64,000 nucleotides of DNA from Conus ventricosus (Eukaryota > Mollusca > Gastropoda > Neogastropoda > Conidae): the NCBI GenBank assembly GCA_018398815.1, contig CM031601.1, forward strand, positions 30,053,831-30,117,830, given 5' to 3'. The notes under the pieces are model-generated. The model was not told where the DNA came from. It saw only the letters and a list, made by a program, of their open reading frames with translations, and did not search any database. This document shows positions 10,505 through 21,707 of this stretch, in pieces. Each line of letters opens with the position of its first letter. Positions within the stretch are counted from its first letter, which is position 1. A program made the translations under genes and the position numbers.

Positions 10505-11785
10505 CAGTCATTCCCTTGACCGCTGGGGGTCATTGGGGGGACGTGATGAGGCAGCTGCCGTTTCTCTCCAGGCTCTTCTGTTGGTGGCTGTCTTGAGGAG
10601 ATCTGGCATGGTCATTTTGGTCCAGTCCTTTATGTTGTCGGACCAGCTCTTTCTCTGCCGTCCTCGTCTGCGCCCTCCTTCAACGGTACCTTGAAGGATG
10701 GTTTTGGAGAGGGTGTTGTGACAAATGACATGGCCAAACCATGCCATCTTCCGTCGTTTGATGGTTGCCAGAAGTGGTTCGTGGGGCCCGACTAGGTTAG
10801 TGACCAGGTTCCGCACATAATCATTGGTCTTGTGTTCTTTGTAGGAGATGCGGAGTAGTTTCCTCAGGCACCTGGTCTCAAACGCCTGTATTCTTCTTTC
10901 TGTTTCGGCCATCAGTGTCCATGTCTCGCAACCATATAGGAGGATCGAGACCACTAGTGACTTGTAGAACCGAATTTGTGTGGAATTTGATGTTGCTCTT
11001 CCACACTCTGTTCAGTCTGGCCATCGCTGCTGATGTGGAGTTGATCCTGATTTGGATTTCTGCTGTGCAGGTGCCATCTTTGGACAGGGTTGCTCCCAAG
11101 TACCTGAAGCTGGTCACTTCTTTCAGGGCTCACCATTCATGGTTATGTTGGCACTGCTTTTAGTCTTGCTGTTGACCATGACCTTTGACTTCTCTGTGCT
11201 GACCTCCATGCCGTAGGCACTTGCTCTTGTGACAAGTCTGTTTGTGAGATCCTGGAGCTCGGGTGTTGCTGCCCCCCATGAGGTCGATATCGTCTGCGAA
11301 ACGAAGGTTGCAGACCGCCCTGCCACCATGCTGATGGAGGTGTGGTGTTCTTCTAGGGTCTCTTGCATGATTCTCTCCAGAAAGATGTTGAAAAGGACTG
11401 GAGATAGTAGGCACCCTTGCCTGACTCTGACTGTAGTCGGGAAGAACTGGCCGTGCTGGCTATTGAGGAGTACTGTGCTGCTTGAGTGTTCGTAGAGGGC
11501 CTGGATGACTTGAACGAGCCTCTCATCAATGTTGAAGTCTCAGAGAACCTGCCATAGGCCGTTGTGCCACACCCGGTCGAATGCCTTCTTAAAGTCAATG
11601 AAATTGTGGAAGAGGTCCTTTTGGTGTTGTAGATGTTTTTCAATCAGGACTCGGCAGTTGAAAATTTGTTCCTCAGTGCTCCGCCCTCTTCTAAAACCTG
11701 CGTGTTCTTCTGATAGCAGTTCCTCAGCCTTGGATTTCAGTCGGTTGAGGATGATGGGAAGCATGACTTTGCTCGATAGATACAC
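10505..11785 (-). pseudogene. 5'-truncated RTE-like non-LTR retrotransposon (reverse transcriptase)
   Basis: Reading right to left, the fragments show reverse-transcriptase motifs in the expected order: EEHAGFRRGRSTEEQIF and FIDFKKAFDRVWH (11540-11815), VRQGCLLSPVLFNI (about 11395-11450), the catalytic FADDIDLMGG (about 11265-11295), FRYLGATLSKDG (about 11080), LLYGCETWTL (about 10920) and a basic tail with RRGRQRKSW (about 10660). Several frameshifts separate them, so it is dead. The endonuclease half is missing. This tail type is typical of the endonuclease/reverse-transcriptase LINEs common in molluscs and flatworms; RTE is my best guess for the clade. Both ends abut GATA-type simple repeat (gatagatatcag at 10497, cgatagatacac at 11773). 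Confidence 0.9.
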
Positions 11786-11943
11786 ATATTCGTATATCGA
11801 TAGAGATATAGACATATAAATAGAGAGAGAGAAAAAGCGATTGATTGATTGATAAATATAAAGTTTTATATTCTCTAATCATTCATGACCTGATCTCGTG
11901 GTGATCTCAGTTGCAATGTGCCATTTCCCATACCTGTGTTGAG

Positions 11944-12508
11944 GTCGTGTCAAAATCTGCGATACCAGCCAGTTCATAAGGGACTACGATACTGGCCAGT
12001 TCATAAGGACTACAATACTGGCCATGAGGACTACAATACTAACCAGTTCATGAGGACTACAAAACTGGCCAGTTCATAAGGGACTACGATACTGGCCATG
12101 AGGACTACAATACTAACCAGTTCATGAGGACTACAATTCTGGCCAGTTCATGAGGACTACAATACTGGCCAGTTCATGAGGACTACAATACTGGCCATGA
12201 GGACTACAATACTAATCAGTTCATGAGGACTACAATACTAACCAGTTCATGAGGACTACAATACTGGCCAGTTCATAAGGACTACAATACTGGCCATGAG
12301 GACTACAATACTAACCAGTTCATGAGGACTACGATACTGGCCAGTTCATAAGGACTACAATACTGGCCATGAGGACTACAATACTAACCAGTTCATGAGG
12401 ACTACAATACTGGCCAGTTCATAAGGGACTACGATACTGGCCAGTTCATGAGGACTACAATACTGGCCAGTTCATAAGGGACTACGATACTGGCCAGTTC
12501 ATGAGGAC
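11944..12508 (+). repeat. Satellite-like array, unit about 25-27 bases
   Basis: About 560 bases made of variants of 'gactacaatactggccagttcataag', including a shorter variant 'ggccatgaggactacaatactaaccagttcatgag'. Short and long units alternate in higher-order blocks. There are more than 20 copies of 'ggactac'. The array is non-coding. Confidence 0.95.
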
Positions 12509-13736
12509 TGTAGGTGGATGGACATGGTGGTGCCCTCCCTTAAGGAAGGAGCTGCTTGCTCACACTGGCTGTGCAACTTGGACCATGGTGATGATAATTG
12601 CCATGATTAAGGAACATCACAAGTGGTGTGCTGGTACAGTAGAACAAGCAGCACTAAGTATCACCGAAATGACTCTGCAGCAGCGCAGCATCTCCTATGA
12701 TAGGTTGCCCCATGACGACCGGATACTGATTGCTCCCTGTTGACTGTTACTACTGAAGGAACCTTATGATGACTGTGTAGAGAGGGTGAGTGGGAGGGGG
12801 GGGGGTAGCATGGGACCCGTGATGTGGAGAGGACAGAGAAAATAGAAACTACAAAGAAAGAAACACACCAACATGAACAACAACACAAAACCTGAAGATA
12901 GTGGCCACAGTAATGTTGATTTTATACATTGATCCATATCACACGATACATTGATTATTGAATGCTGTGTTTTGTTTGTTATGACTACGTTCCCTTGAAT
13001 TTTAAAAATTATTTCTGGATTTTGGTGCATAATATGATAATCACCATGGCAATACTTGAATTTTTTTAATAGGGGCTGGAGCACTATTGCTAGTGGATGA
13101 TTTTGATATATACAGATTTTAAGCTGTGATGGAAAATATTGATTAGTGTTTTTGACGTCTGATTCCATGTTGGTTTTTAACGACGTTTTCATTGCCTTTT
13201 TTTAAAATCAATATTTTTTAATCACTTTAATTGTCATTGTTACTTTTGTTCCTGATTTGTTGTCTTTCTTTTTTTTTTTAATCTGTGAATATCATTTGGA
13301 TGGCTTGTACTTCAATTACTATGTATTTGTGTTTCTTTATTCGACCGTTTTGTTTTGTTTTGTTTTGTTTTTTGCTTGTTTATATGTGGAGGTTTACTCT
13401 CTGTCTGTCTGTCTCCCCCCCCCCCCCCCCCCCCCCCCCCCCACCTGCTCTCTCTCTTTCTCACACCTATTCTTTATTCTTTTCTGCCCTTTCGTAAAAT
13501 CAAATCATGAATGCCATACCTATGCAATAACTATACTTATTCATATTCGACTGTAGGTGTTGTGGTTTTTTTCAGTAATCAAAACATGTTTCACAAAGTA
13601 TGTGAAACCACGCTCAAAACCAGAATGTTGGAGGGCACCGCTTGTGCTTATTATTTGTGTGTTTATCTGTTTTTAAAGAAACTCCGTCATAACCCTTAAA
13701 TCGGTATGCAAAGTCACAATCCTGAAAAGCAATTAA
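12509..13736. other. Spacer with a 28-base poly-C tract
   Basis: Mostly AT-rich, with T-rich runs near 13265 and 13360 and a poly-C at 13415-13442. I see no supported gene. Confidence 0.5.
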
Positions 13737-13749
13737 TCAAAATATGGAT

Positions 13750-14150
13750 AATCGGAAATGAAATGAGGTAGGGAACAGTAAACGATAAACAGTAAACAAG
13801 TGGGGTATGTTTTGCTCCCATAAGGAAACCTAACACAGAGTAACTTTTATTCAAAACTGGCACAGCCTTTTAAACTTGAATAAAGTCAGACAAATACATA
13901 GACGAACAATCTAATAGTGGGGGAAAAACAAGCGCAGGCCAACAACTGAACTGTCTGGCAAAGATTTGGACTTGAGGGGAGGGGAGAGGGAGTTTGAAGA
14001 TGGAGAAACTGGGAAAATGAAAAAAAAAAAAAAAATGTTACAGATATGAAAACTCTTCTCTAGCTGCATAAGGGAACCATTGCAATCCCTTTTGAAGGCA
14101 GATATATTTGTATTGCCTGCTCCGAGGCCTTTCGCCCGCTGGATCGGGAC
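13750..14150 (-). repeat. Composite element: inverted copy A
   Basis: Read on the minus strand, it runs from the hammerhead stem II (gtcccgatccagcggg) through 'ggcctcggagcagg', a T-run and 'cccagtttctccatcttc' to 'cccacttgtttactg'. Its outer 295 bases pair with copy B, giving a hairpin with a loop of about 110 bases. Confidence 0.9.
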
Positions 14151-14154
14151 TTTC

Positions 14155-14446
14155 TTTTTTTTTTTTTTTTTTTTCATTTTCCCAGTTTCTCCATCTTCAA
14201 ACTCCCCTCTCCCCTCCCCTCAAGTCCAAATCTTTGCCAGACAGTTCAGTTGTTGGCCTGCGCTTGTTTTTCCCCCACTATTAGATTGTTCGTCTATGTA
14301 TTTGTCTGACTTTATTCAAGTTTAAAAGGCTGTGCCAGTCTTGAATAAAAGTTACTCTGTGTTAGGTTTCCTTATGGGAGCAAAACATACCCCACTTGTT
14401 TACTGTTTATTGTTTACTGTTCCCTACCTCATTTCATTTCCGATTT
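14155..14446 (+). repeat. Composite element: direct copy B, 5'-truncated at the T-run
   Basis: It begins at the T-run and continues to 'ttcatttccgatttt', matching the whole outer arm of copy A in inverted orientation. It extends about 35 bases further at its 3' end than copy C. Confidence 0.9.
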
Positions 14447-14740
14447 TGCTTTGATTAAATTGAGGTTATTTGTATTTGTTTCTGTCCATCTGTGTTTGTC
14501 TTTTGATCTCCCTTGCATCTTTGGGTGGATCCTCAGGCGTAGGCTCAAAGACTGTCCCCTACATTTTATATTATTTGCATAGTGTCTTTAGTTTTACAGC
14601 AACTTTTTTTCCTCCCCACACTTTCGTTTAGTTGCATTTACTACTGTTCGCTGGCTGCTCTGGGGGTCTATTGGATTCTTTTTTGCACCCATGGTGGTGA
14701 GAACACCACAGTATTATGGACTGTGGTGTGTCTCTATTTG

Positions 14741-14812
14741 ACGCCGGGAGCGCAGACACAACCAGCGGTGTCTCCCTGATGAGTCCCGATCCAGCGGGCG
14801 AAAGGCCTCGGA
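14741..14812 (+). ncRNA. Hammerhead-ribozyme-like motif
   Basis: CTGATGAG at 14776-14783 is followed by a 4-bp stem II (GTCC/GGGC with one G-U pair), a short loop and GAAA at 14800-14803. These are the two invariant boxes of the hammerhead core in the right order and spacing. Just upstream AGACAC/GTGTCT (14754-14773) makes a six-bp hairpin that could be stem I. I could not identify a convincing stem III with an NUH cleavage triplet, so activity is uncertain. Hammerheads are known in Penelope-like element termini, which fits the host element. Confidence 0.55.
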
Positions 14813-15149
14813 GCAGGCAATACAAATATATCTGCCTTCAAAAGGGATTGCGATGGTTCCCTTATGCAGCTAGAGAAGAGTTTTCATATCTGTAACATTT
14901 TTTTTTTTTTTTTTTTTCATTTTCCCAGTTTCTCCATCTTCAAACTCCCCTCTCCCCTCCCCTCAAGTCCAAATCTTTGCCAGACAGTTCAGTTGTTGGC
15001 CTGCACTTGTTTTTCCCCCACTATTAGATTGTTCGTCAATGTATTTGTCTGACTTTATTCAAGTTTAAAAGGCTGTGCCAGTCTTGAATAAAAGTTACTC
15101 TGTGTTAGGTTTCCTTATGGGAGCAAAACATACCCCACTTGTTTACTGT
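14782..15149 (+). repeat. Composite element: direct copy C
   Basis: It overlaps the hammerhead core at its left end and repeats copy A on the plus strand with a few substitutions, ending 'cttgtttactgt' at the right-hand target duplication. Confidence 0.9.
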
Positions 15150-15162
15150 TCAAAATATGGAT

Positions 15163-16120
15163 GTTTTCTATGTCTCTCTGTTTCAAATTCATAATAAAGT
15201 GACAAAAAAAGAAATGCATGATTCCGGTTTCTTTTTAAATCTATGACATAGGTGGATAACAATTGTTTAGCAATGACATGGGCCGGTATTTAAGCTGTTA
15301 AAAAAGATATTCATGGGCAGAACTAGATGTTCCTTTGACGTGCAAGACAGTTCTTATGTGGGTGATGCGTTGCGAAATTGGTGTCTTCGAGAATCTACCT
15401 GTTTTATCAGGAACAGTGTGTGTGTGGAAGGGGTGTGTGTGCGCACACGCGGTGTGTGTGTGTGTGTGGTGCATGCGTGCTTGCGTGCGCCACTTTGAAA
15501 GAAATTGAATGGCTATTGAAGTGGACAGCCATCAAAAAGCAAGCTTTTTAATTGGGAACTGAGGGAATACTAAGGCTTGGGGATAACGGGAGAGAGTTGG
15601 AATGTTGTTCACGAAACCTTCCGCTCTGTTCTCACCGCTTTGAAATGGTCCGATGACATCTGATCAGTTTTTATCCTGGACTTTAAGCAGTCCCAGTATA
15701 TTTCTGTACTCTGGCAGGGAGATTGGTGTAGTGATTTGCCTTTTCGCATGGTACAAAAATACGAAAATGCATTTACTTTTCCGTAGCTGCTGTGTTGTTA
15801 CTTTGCTCACGAAGTTTTTGAACGTTTTTCTACTTTGATACAATGATTCCAGTTTGGTTGATGTTTTATGAAGCAACATTAAAACATGGATGAAATGTTG
15901 CTGTGTGTTTGTCTATTTGTTTGGCACATCTCTATGTATGTAATCAGTGGACTGAATGAACGAGTGATTGCTTATACAGTCGGTCGTCGTGAAATGATTG
16001 GTTAGTGGAGTTTTAACGTATGCATCCAATAAATCACAAAAGTATACAAACCCCTTCCGTTGTAGTTCATAGTTTTGCGAGAACAGATTCCTTGGTGCCT
16101 GTCCCCTCTTTATCCTAAGC
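15163..16120. other. Spacer, no recognised feature
   Basis: AT-rich, with a short (GT)n-rich patch at about 15415-15480. There are no supported exons. Confidence 0.45.
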
Positions 16121-16124
16121 ACAG

Positions 16125-16265
16125 CGATCGTTGGAGGTCTGAGGTTTTCCAGCGGCTGAAAGGGGAGTGATGAAGTAAACGGCCCCCCAGATTTGAACCC
16201 CAGAGACCTGAGGTTTCTGGTTTCCCACAGACGCATTTTGACTGCTGTGGGGTCAGTGACCAATT
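16125..16265 (-). repeat. Possible tRNA-derived SINE remnant
   Basis: On the minus strand 'ggggttcaaatctgggg' resembles a pol III B box (GGTTCRANNCC), about 50 bases after 'taattggtcac', a poor A-box candidate. Support is weak. Confidence 0.3.
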
Positions 16266-16278
16266 ACATCCTATAGTG

Positions 16279-16485
16279 TGCCATGAATGGTAGTAGTAGT
16301 AGTAGTACAAGAAGAAGTATTCTCATCATCATCACTATTATCATTATCATTATTATTATTATTATCACTATGATTATTACTATTATTACTATCATCATTT
16401 TTATTGTTGTTGTTGTCGTTGTTATTGTTGCTGTTGTTATCATTATTATTACTACAATTATTGTAGTTGATGTTGTTACAGGTAC
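16279..16485. repeat. Degenerate trinucleotide microsatellite
   Basis: About 200 bases of (TAG)n, (ATC)n, (ATT)n and (GTT)n blocks. Open frames over it encode poly-Ile or poly-Asn and are artefacts. Confidence 0.9.
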
Positions 16486-16833
16486 TTACAAACCCGTCTA
16501 TTCTCGAAGCTCTAAATACTTTACAGTCCACGCCCTCTTGTACAGAATAGACTACCTGCCTAGGTAGAGCAGATTGAAGAGCTTTCTGCTGGTGCTACAT
16601 TCAGTCGTTTCCTTTTTTTTTCATTCAGTCGAATATAAGTCAACAATTTTCCCTGACATTCTTTCGATTTTTCATGGAAGATGCATGCTATGTGTATATC
16701 GTGTCATCAATACCTAGGACTGAACTGGCCTTCTCTTTCAAACGTTGGTGACTGGGTTTTATATGCATGCAGGATGTTGTCCGAGCGTTCAGACATGGAA
16801 CTTTGGTGTATAGCTTTGTTGGAGGGACTACTA

Positions 16834-16933
16834 NNNNNNNNNNNNNNNNNNNNNNNNNNNNNNNNNNNNNNNNNNNNNNNNNNNNNNNNNNNNNNNNNNN
16901 NNNNNNNNNNNNNNNNNNNNNNNNNNNNNNNNN
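16834..16933. other. Assembly gap (100 N)
   Basis: Exactly 100 N, the usual placeholder for a gap of unknown length. Confidence 0.99.
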
Positions 16934-17143
16934 CTGGACGTCCCAGAAAGAAAAAAAACAACAGAAAAGTAATCCTTGGTAGACAGTGTGAAGGGCATGC
17001 ATCCACACATGTGAAAGTTGAGTCAGGGGAATAAAAAGAGCCGCATGGATGACACGATCTGCTGGAAAGTAAGTTCCAGATTCCTGGTTCAACTTTCGCA
17101 CGTAACACCATCACCCCCCATCTTCCGAACTTCCTCTTCCACG

Positions 17144-17217
<74 letters not shown>

Positions 17218-18184
17218 CACAGCTCGTCCGCCACTTCCCTCCATTTTATCTTTTATATTTGTTAAAAGCTGTAAAGACGCATAACAGCAACATTGGTATC
17301 TACACTCGTAAAAGACTCCTTTTCAAGTTCGTTGTAACCCTTTCATGTGTCATGCAGAATACTTGTGTCTTAACAGACACATAGGAACCAGAGTTATGCT
17401 TGTTTGCGGAAAAAAGAAAGAAAGTAAAAAAGGAAATAAAACTGATCAAGCTGACTTGCTTTTAATTAGTGTTGTCAGTTGGAGGCGTAATAGGTGGGGT
17501 TTTGCTGTGGCGTGGGTTGGACCAGGACAGGCTCCATTGAAAACCACTCCATGACTCGGTTCTAAGTGCAGTGTCTCCACTGGGGGGTTGCCTTTACGAC
17601 TTGTGCTCCCCTGGATTGCAGGTGGTGGGTATGCAAGTTTCTTTCTGCCACTCACTCACTCAAACCACATCTTCAGTTCATCAAGACAACATTCGTGCCC
17701 TTGTAGGAAGCTTCAACAGCTCTGAGTTAAACCACACTCTGCTAATGAACCCCATTGTGGACATAAAGTTGACGTCGAGCAAGGCTGGACGTTGACTTGT
17801 GTGTTGCATTTCTGCATCAGCTCTGACGGTGAGATTGATATCCCTTCGTTACAGAAAGAAAAGGAAAAAAAAAACATGGGTTTCAAAATTCGCTAACCAT
17901 GCTTTATGTATCTCCAGGTAGCGAGAGAATGGCATCAGAAACGACGAGGTAACCCGATTTAAAAACGGGGACATTCTGGGATCCAGAACACTGGTGTACA
18001 AAGAGTTCACGAAGGTCGGAGGTGCCAATGGCCTCAAAGCTGGAGGTCTCCTACAATCCTCTCATGCACAAACAAGGGAGCAAACTCGGCACCGTCTCTC
18101 GGGCGAGGAAACAGCCGGGCGGCCGCGAAAGCATGCATGATTTCTTGCACTGCGTCCTCTCACACAGACCTCACACATCTCTTT
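16934..18184. other. Spacer with a (CT)n array
   Basis: (CT)n lies at about 17147-17217. The rest shows no gene I can support. Around 17510-17640 a GC-richer patch could be old transposon sequence, but I see no motif. Confidence 0.45.
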
Positions 18185-18625
18185 TTAGAGTCTACGGCAG
18201 ACCCCTTCTTCATTCTGGGTTCTTTGTGCGTTGTCCATTCAGAAAGAAAAAAAGATACACCCGAAGGACCCAGAGAAGTACTGTCCTCAACTGCCGAACA
18301 AACCAGCTGGGAGTAATCCTGCAGCATCCTTGAAGCTTGCGCTCTGTTCACATAGGGTGCAGGCACGCACAGAGAATTCCATTAAGAAGTCAAGGGACAT
18401 AATTCCTCCCAGGCAGATCCGTTGTGTAATGAACATTCGACGAGACACGACAAAACCTCCACGGGAGCATTCTCATGGATGCACCAGTCCATCTTTCATG
18501 ACCGCAGAGTCCACCAGCGAAAAACGCCATCGTTAAGCAACTGCCGTATGCTTCCCGCAACCTCACTCGATGCTGTCCCACTGACAGCCGAAGACAGTAC
18601 AACTCCAGGCACGGTCAAGCTTTCT
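18185..18625 (+). repeat. Dispersed repeat Y, copy 2 (plus orientation)
   Basis: It matches the reverse complement of 8345-8745 with moderate divergence and small indels. The pair is about 10 kb apart and in opposite orientation, so it could pair in a folded transcript or support inversion. The family is not recognised. Confidence 0.7.
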
Positions 18626-18852
18626 CCATGAGGTCTTGCGTGCCTCTAAAGAAGGCCTCTCCACGGGAGCGTCCCCATAGGTGTACCAGCATTATGTCAG
18701 CTTATTAGTGTAAAAAAACACACCCTATTTTATCTAAATTAGCCATTTACTAAAGCAGTCACACTGAAAACAAAACTTACCACAGAACTTTGTACTTCAT
18801 GATTACTCATTTCTCTGCTTCCCTTCCAACAAGGCGACCAAACGTGGTTACC

Positions 18853-19112
18853 ATGGAAACAATAGATAATATCACTTGTGGACTCATGACAAAACGGGTA
18901 TCTGTGATTGGTGTGTACACGTACTGGTTTCTCAGTGATGAAAACAATAGATCATTGTCACTTGTGACTCACGACTAAACAGTTATCAGTGATTGGTGTG
19001 CACACGTACTGGTTTCTCAGCGATGAAAACAATAGATAATTATCACTTGTGGACTCATGTCAAAACAGGTATCTGTGAGTCATGTGCACACGTACTGGTT
19101 TCTCAGCGATGA
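18853..19112 (+). repeat. Tandem repeat, about 85-base unit, three copies
   Basis: Units starting near 18857, 18939 and 19024 share 'gaaaacaatagat', 'tcacttgtggactcatg' and 'cacgtactggtttctcag'. Confidence 0.9.
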
Positions 19113-19205
19113 CTGCTGGCCTGCTTTACCAACGCGCACAACGCCAGGTGCCAAAAATAAATGTCGTTATTTCCACCGCTCACGGCCTTCTAAGGTCACA
19201 AGGTT

Positions 19206-19322
19206 GTTTTCTTTATTTTCTGATCAATATCTGACACCCTAATAGATGTCAGAACTAGTGAAAATATATATTTTCTGATCAATATCTGACATCTTAAATA
19301 GATGTCAGAACTAGTGAAAATA
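19206..19322 (+). repeat. Tandem duplication of a 55-base palindromic unit
   Basis: Two copies of 'ttttctgatcaatatctgaca...tgtcagaactagtgaaaat'. Each contains the inverted words ctgaca/tgtcag around 'tagatg'. Confidence 0.85.
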
Positions 19323-20295
19323 ATCATTTTCGATGAGCAGATCACTGTCTTCACGGCCAGTCCATGATGACGGCATTCTTGCAGCTTTGTAGTGAAAATT
19401 GCAATTACACCTGTTTTCTCAAAAATGAAATGGTTTTATTCTGAAAAGGATTGTTATAACTTTTAATGACCTTTTGAAGGGGGGGGGGGGGGGGGGGGGG
19501 TCTCATACTCCTCATCTGCAGCTTCCTATAACAAGGCATCCCCAAGGATTTTCCGTATGAAAACCGTTAGAGAAAGAGGCCAAGTGAAAGACCTCAGCTT
19601 TGCTTCAAGGACACCTGCAAACGTGACTTAAAAGCCCTGTCTGTCAGCACCAAGACTTTCGAGGCAGCTGCTACAGTCATAGAAACCTGGAAGCCAAAAC
19701 TCAATAGCTCGATAGCTTGAAGAGAACCTGCTGAAGGAGAATCAACAAGAAACGCTGGGGTAGGAATTGAGGCACTGCCACAGACTTCCTCCGCGCACAC
19801 AGAGCGGCAGGGGTTGACTCAGTCTGAAAGACATCTTCAGCCACAGCAGATGCTGCCTCAACCGGAGCTTCACACCGACACCCAGCGAGCGAACGGTCTC
19901 TCGAGACTGACGCCGGGAACGTCAACAATTAAACTCCGATACTTCTCGTCTTGAGCCTTTCTCAGAGACACAGTCCAGGTCGTGTTGATTCTATAGACTG
20001 ATTCGTGGCCATGTTACGGCTACGGCTGATTTGGGTTAAACGTCTCATCCACCTCTGTTGACATGATGTGACGAACGGGAAGGAGTGTGGGAAGAATCAG
20101 AGACGTAGAGGAAATTTTCTTTCACGTCTCTGGAAGAATGTGCAGGCCGTTACGTCAGAATGTCAACGTGCGATGGCTGCAGCAACCACGGTTTGGATAA
20201 CTGTACATGTACCCACATTTTTCCCCCGTCTTGAAAAAATGCAGAAAATGTTGAGTTAATAAACAGCATCTATGAAAATAAACTGATTTGGAAAC
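19323..20295. other. Spacer with a 22-base poly-G
   Basis: Poly-G lies at 19479-19500. There are no supported genes. A GC-richer stretch at 19590-19930 has short open frames without motifs. Confidence 0.45.
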
Positions 20296-20302
20296 AAAAA
20301 TA

Positions 20303-20351
20303 GACTCTCTCTCTCTCTCTCCTCTCTCATCCTCTCTCTCTCCTCTCTCTC

Positions 20352-20383
<32 letters not shown>

Positions 20384-20530
20384 GTGTGTGTGTGTGGAGC
20401 TTGTAGTGTGCCCCAGAGAAAGAGAGAGAGAGAGAGAGAAGTGACTTCAAACTGATTCAATGCTGTGCTCCAAATATAACATAAAACAAATGGTACAGCT
20501 AGACCATCTCTCACAGAGAGAGAGTGGGGT

Positions 20531-20563
<33 letters not shown>
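20303..20563. repeat. (CT)n, (GA)n and poly-G cluster
   Basis: (CT)n at 20307-20380, (GA)n at 20418-20439 and a poly-G of 33 at 20531-20563. The CT and GA blocks are inverted complements about 40 bases apart. Confidence 0.95.
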
Positions 20564-20564
<1 letters not shown>

Positions 20565-20579
20565 GCTAACAAAAAGAAA

Positions 20580-20890
20580 TGGCTCAGTTCTCGCGAAACC
20601 GAAAGTAAATCTGCAGTAGCCTACCTATGAAACCCAAACTTGGGAATCTTCTGACAGCAGGACGAGTTGTTTGTCTTAGCCATTTACCGAAGGCCGTGCC
20701 ATGGCAGTGAGTGAGTTGCAGGAAGTGTTTGTCGCTGCCTATGGAACCAGTACAACCTGGTTCGCTGAGGCCGCTCCTGTGAAGAAGGATCATGCAGAGG
20801 TTGACAAACAGTGCTGAAGCAGTATGCGAGAGTAAGACATGGAAGGGGCGAAGGGAAAAGACTGCAGGTCAGCCTCTGTTTCTTTTCTTC
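20580..20890 (+). repeat. Local duplication, copy 1
   Basis: It shares with 21190-21550 the ordered phrases 'agttctcgcgaa', 'ccgaaagt', 'agcaggacga', 'cttagcca', 'cctgtgaa', 'aagcagtatg' and 'gaaaagac-gcaggt', with much divergence between them. The two copies are separated by a (GT)n/(GA)n block. The second copy ends in a consensus donor (gcaggtgagt), so these could be old, diverged 5' exons. No conserved frame was found. Confidence 0.6.
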
Positions 20891-20936
20891 TTCTTCTTTC
20901 CTTATTGTCTTGAATTTCTCTCGCTCTCCTCCTTGA

Positions 20937-20937
<1 letters not shown>

Positions 20938-20975
<38 letters not shown>

Positions 20976-20982
20976 GTGTGTG

Positions 20983-21014
<32 letters not shown>

Positions 21015-21039
21015 TGCGTGTGTGTGTGTGCGTAGCCTA

Positions 21040-21111
<72 letters not shown>

Positions 21112-21145
21112 GGAAGTACGTGTGTGTGTGTGTGTGTGTGTGGGG
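20938..21145. repeat. (GT)n-(GA)n-(GT)n array
   Basis: About 200 bases of (GT)n, (GCGT)n, a (GA)n block at 21057-21104 and a further (GT)n. Confidence 0.95.
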
Positions 21146-21186
21146 CGCGCGCGCGCACGTTCACGCACTTGTGAATGCAAACAAAA

Positions 21187-21550
21187 ACTTCGTTTAGTTC
21201 TCGCGAACCGAAAGTGGTTCTTGGACGGTGACTCAAGATGACATCAAAGCTATTTTTAGTTCCGAAACTAAAACTTGGCAAAACTTCCCGGTAGCAGGAC
21301 GAACTGATTGGCTTAGCCACTTCTGAAGGCAACTCCATAGTGGCGACTGCGTGAAGTACGTTGCTGCCTCTCGAATCGACAAAGTCTTCGTTGCCCGAGG
21401 CTATTCCTGTGAAAAATGATTTTGTTGAAGGTGACCACAAAGTGTTCAAGCAGTATGTAAGAAAAACATTTGGTTCGTGACGATGTAGTGGACGGGCATG
21501 GCAGGAGCGCAGTGAAAAGACGGCAGGTGAGTCTTTTTCATTTCTTCCTT
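21187..21550 (+). repeat. Local duplication, copy 2
   Basis: The partner of 20580-20890, with the same order of short conserved words and a terminal 'gaaaagacggcaggtgagtc' that looks like an exon end plus donor. Whether it is transcribed cannot be judged from sequence alone. Confidence 0.55.
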
Positions 21551-21707
21551 GTCCTGTTCGACGTTCGTTCTTTTCGTACTCCCAGTGCTTAGAGAAGGAG
21601 AGGGAGTACTTGACAATGGAAACGAAGAAATGCTGTCTGTGTGTCTGTCTGTATGTGTGTCCATCCATGGTCAAATTGAGTTCCACTCGCTCCAGACAGA
21701 ACTACTG

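Larger units (their letters stand above)
13750..15149. mobile_element. Composite Penelope-like element with a 13-bp target duplication
   Basis: Three copies of one sequence are arranged as an inverted copy (13750-14150), a direct truncated copy (14155-14446) and a second direct copy (14782-15149), with a unique stretch between the last two. The whole block is flanked by the direct repeat TCAAAATATGGAT at 13737-13749 and 15150-15162, which fits a single insertion. An inverted fragment plus two direct terminal copies carrying a hammerhead core is the published layout of Penelope-like elements. There is no reverse transcriptase inside, so this is a non-autonomous or deleted copy. The family assignment is an inference. 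Confidence 0.75.

Noticed and set aside
14741..14812. Calling the hammerhead as fully supported
   Set aside because: Stem III and a cleavage triplet were not found by eye, so it is kept as a candidate only.
20790..21686. 298-codon minus-strand frame
   Set aside because: Its centre is a translation of (CA)n and (CT)n. The outer parts are the diverged local duplicate with no conserved peptide.
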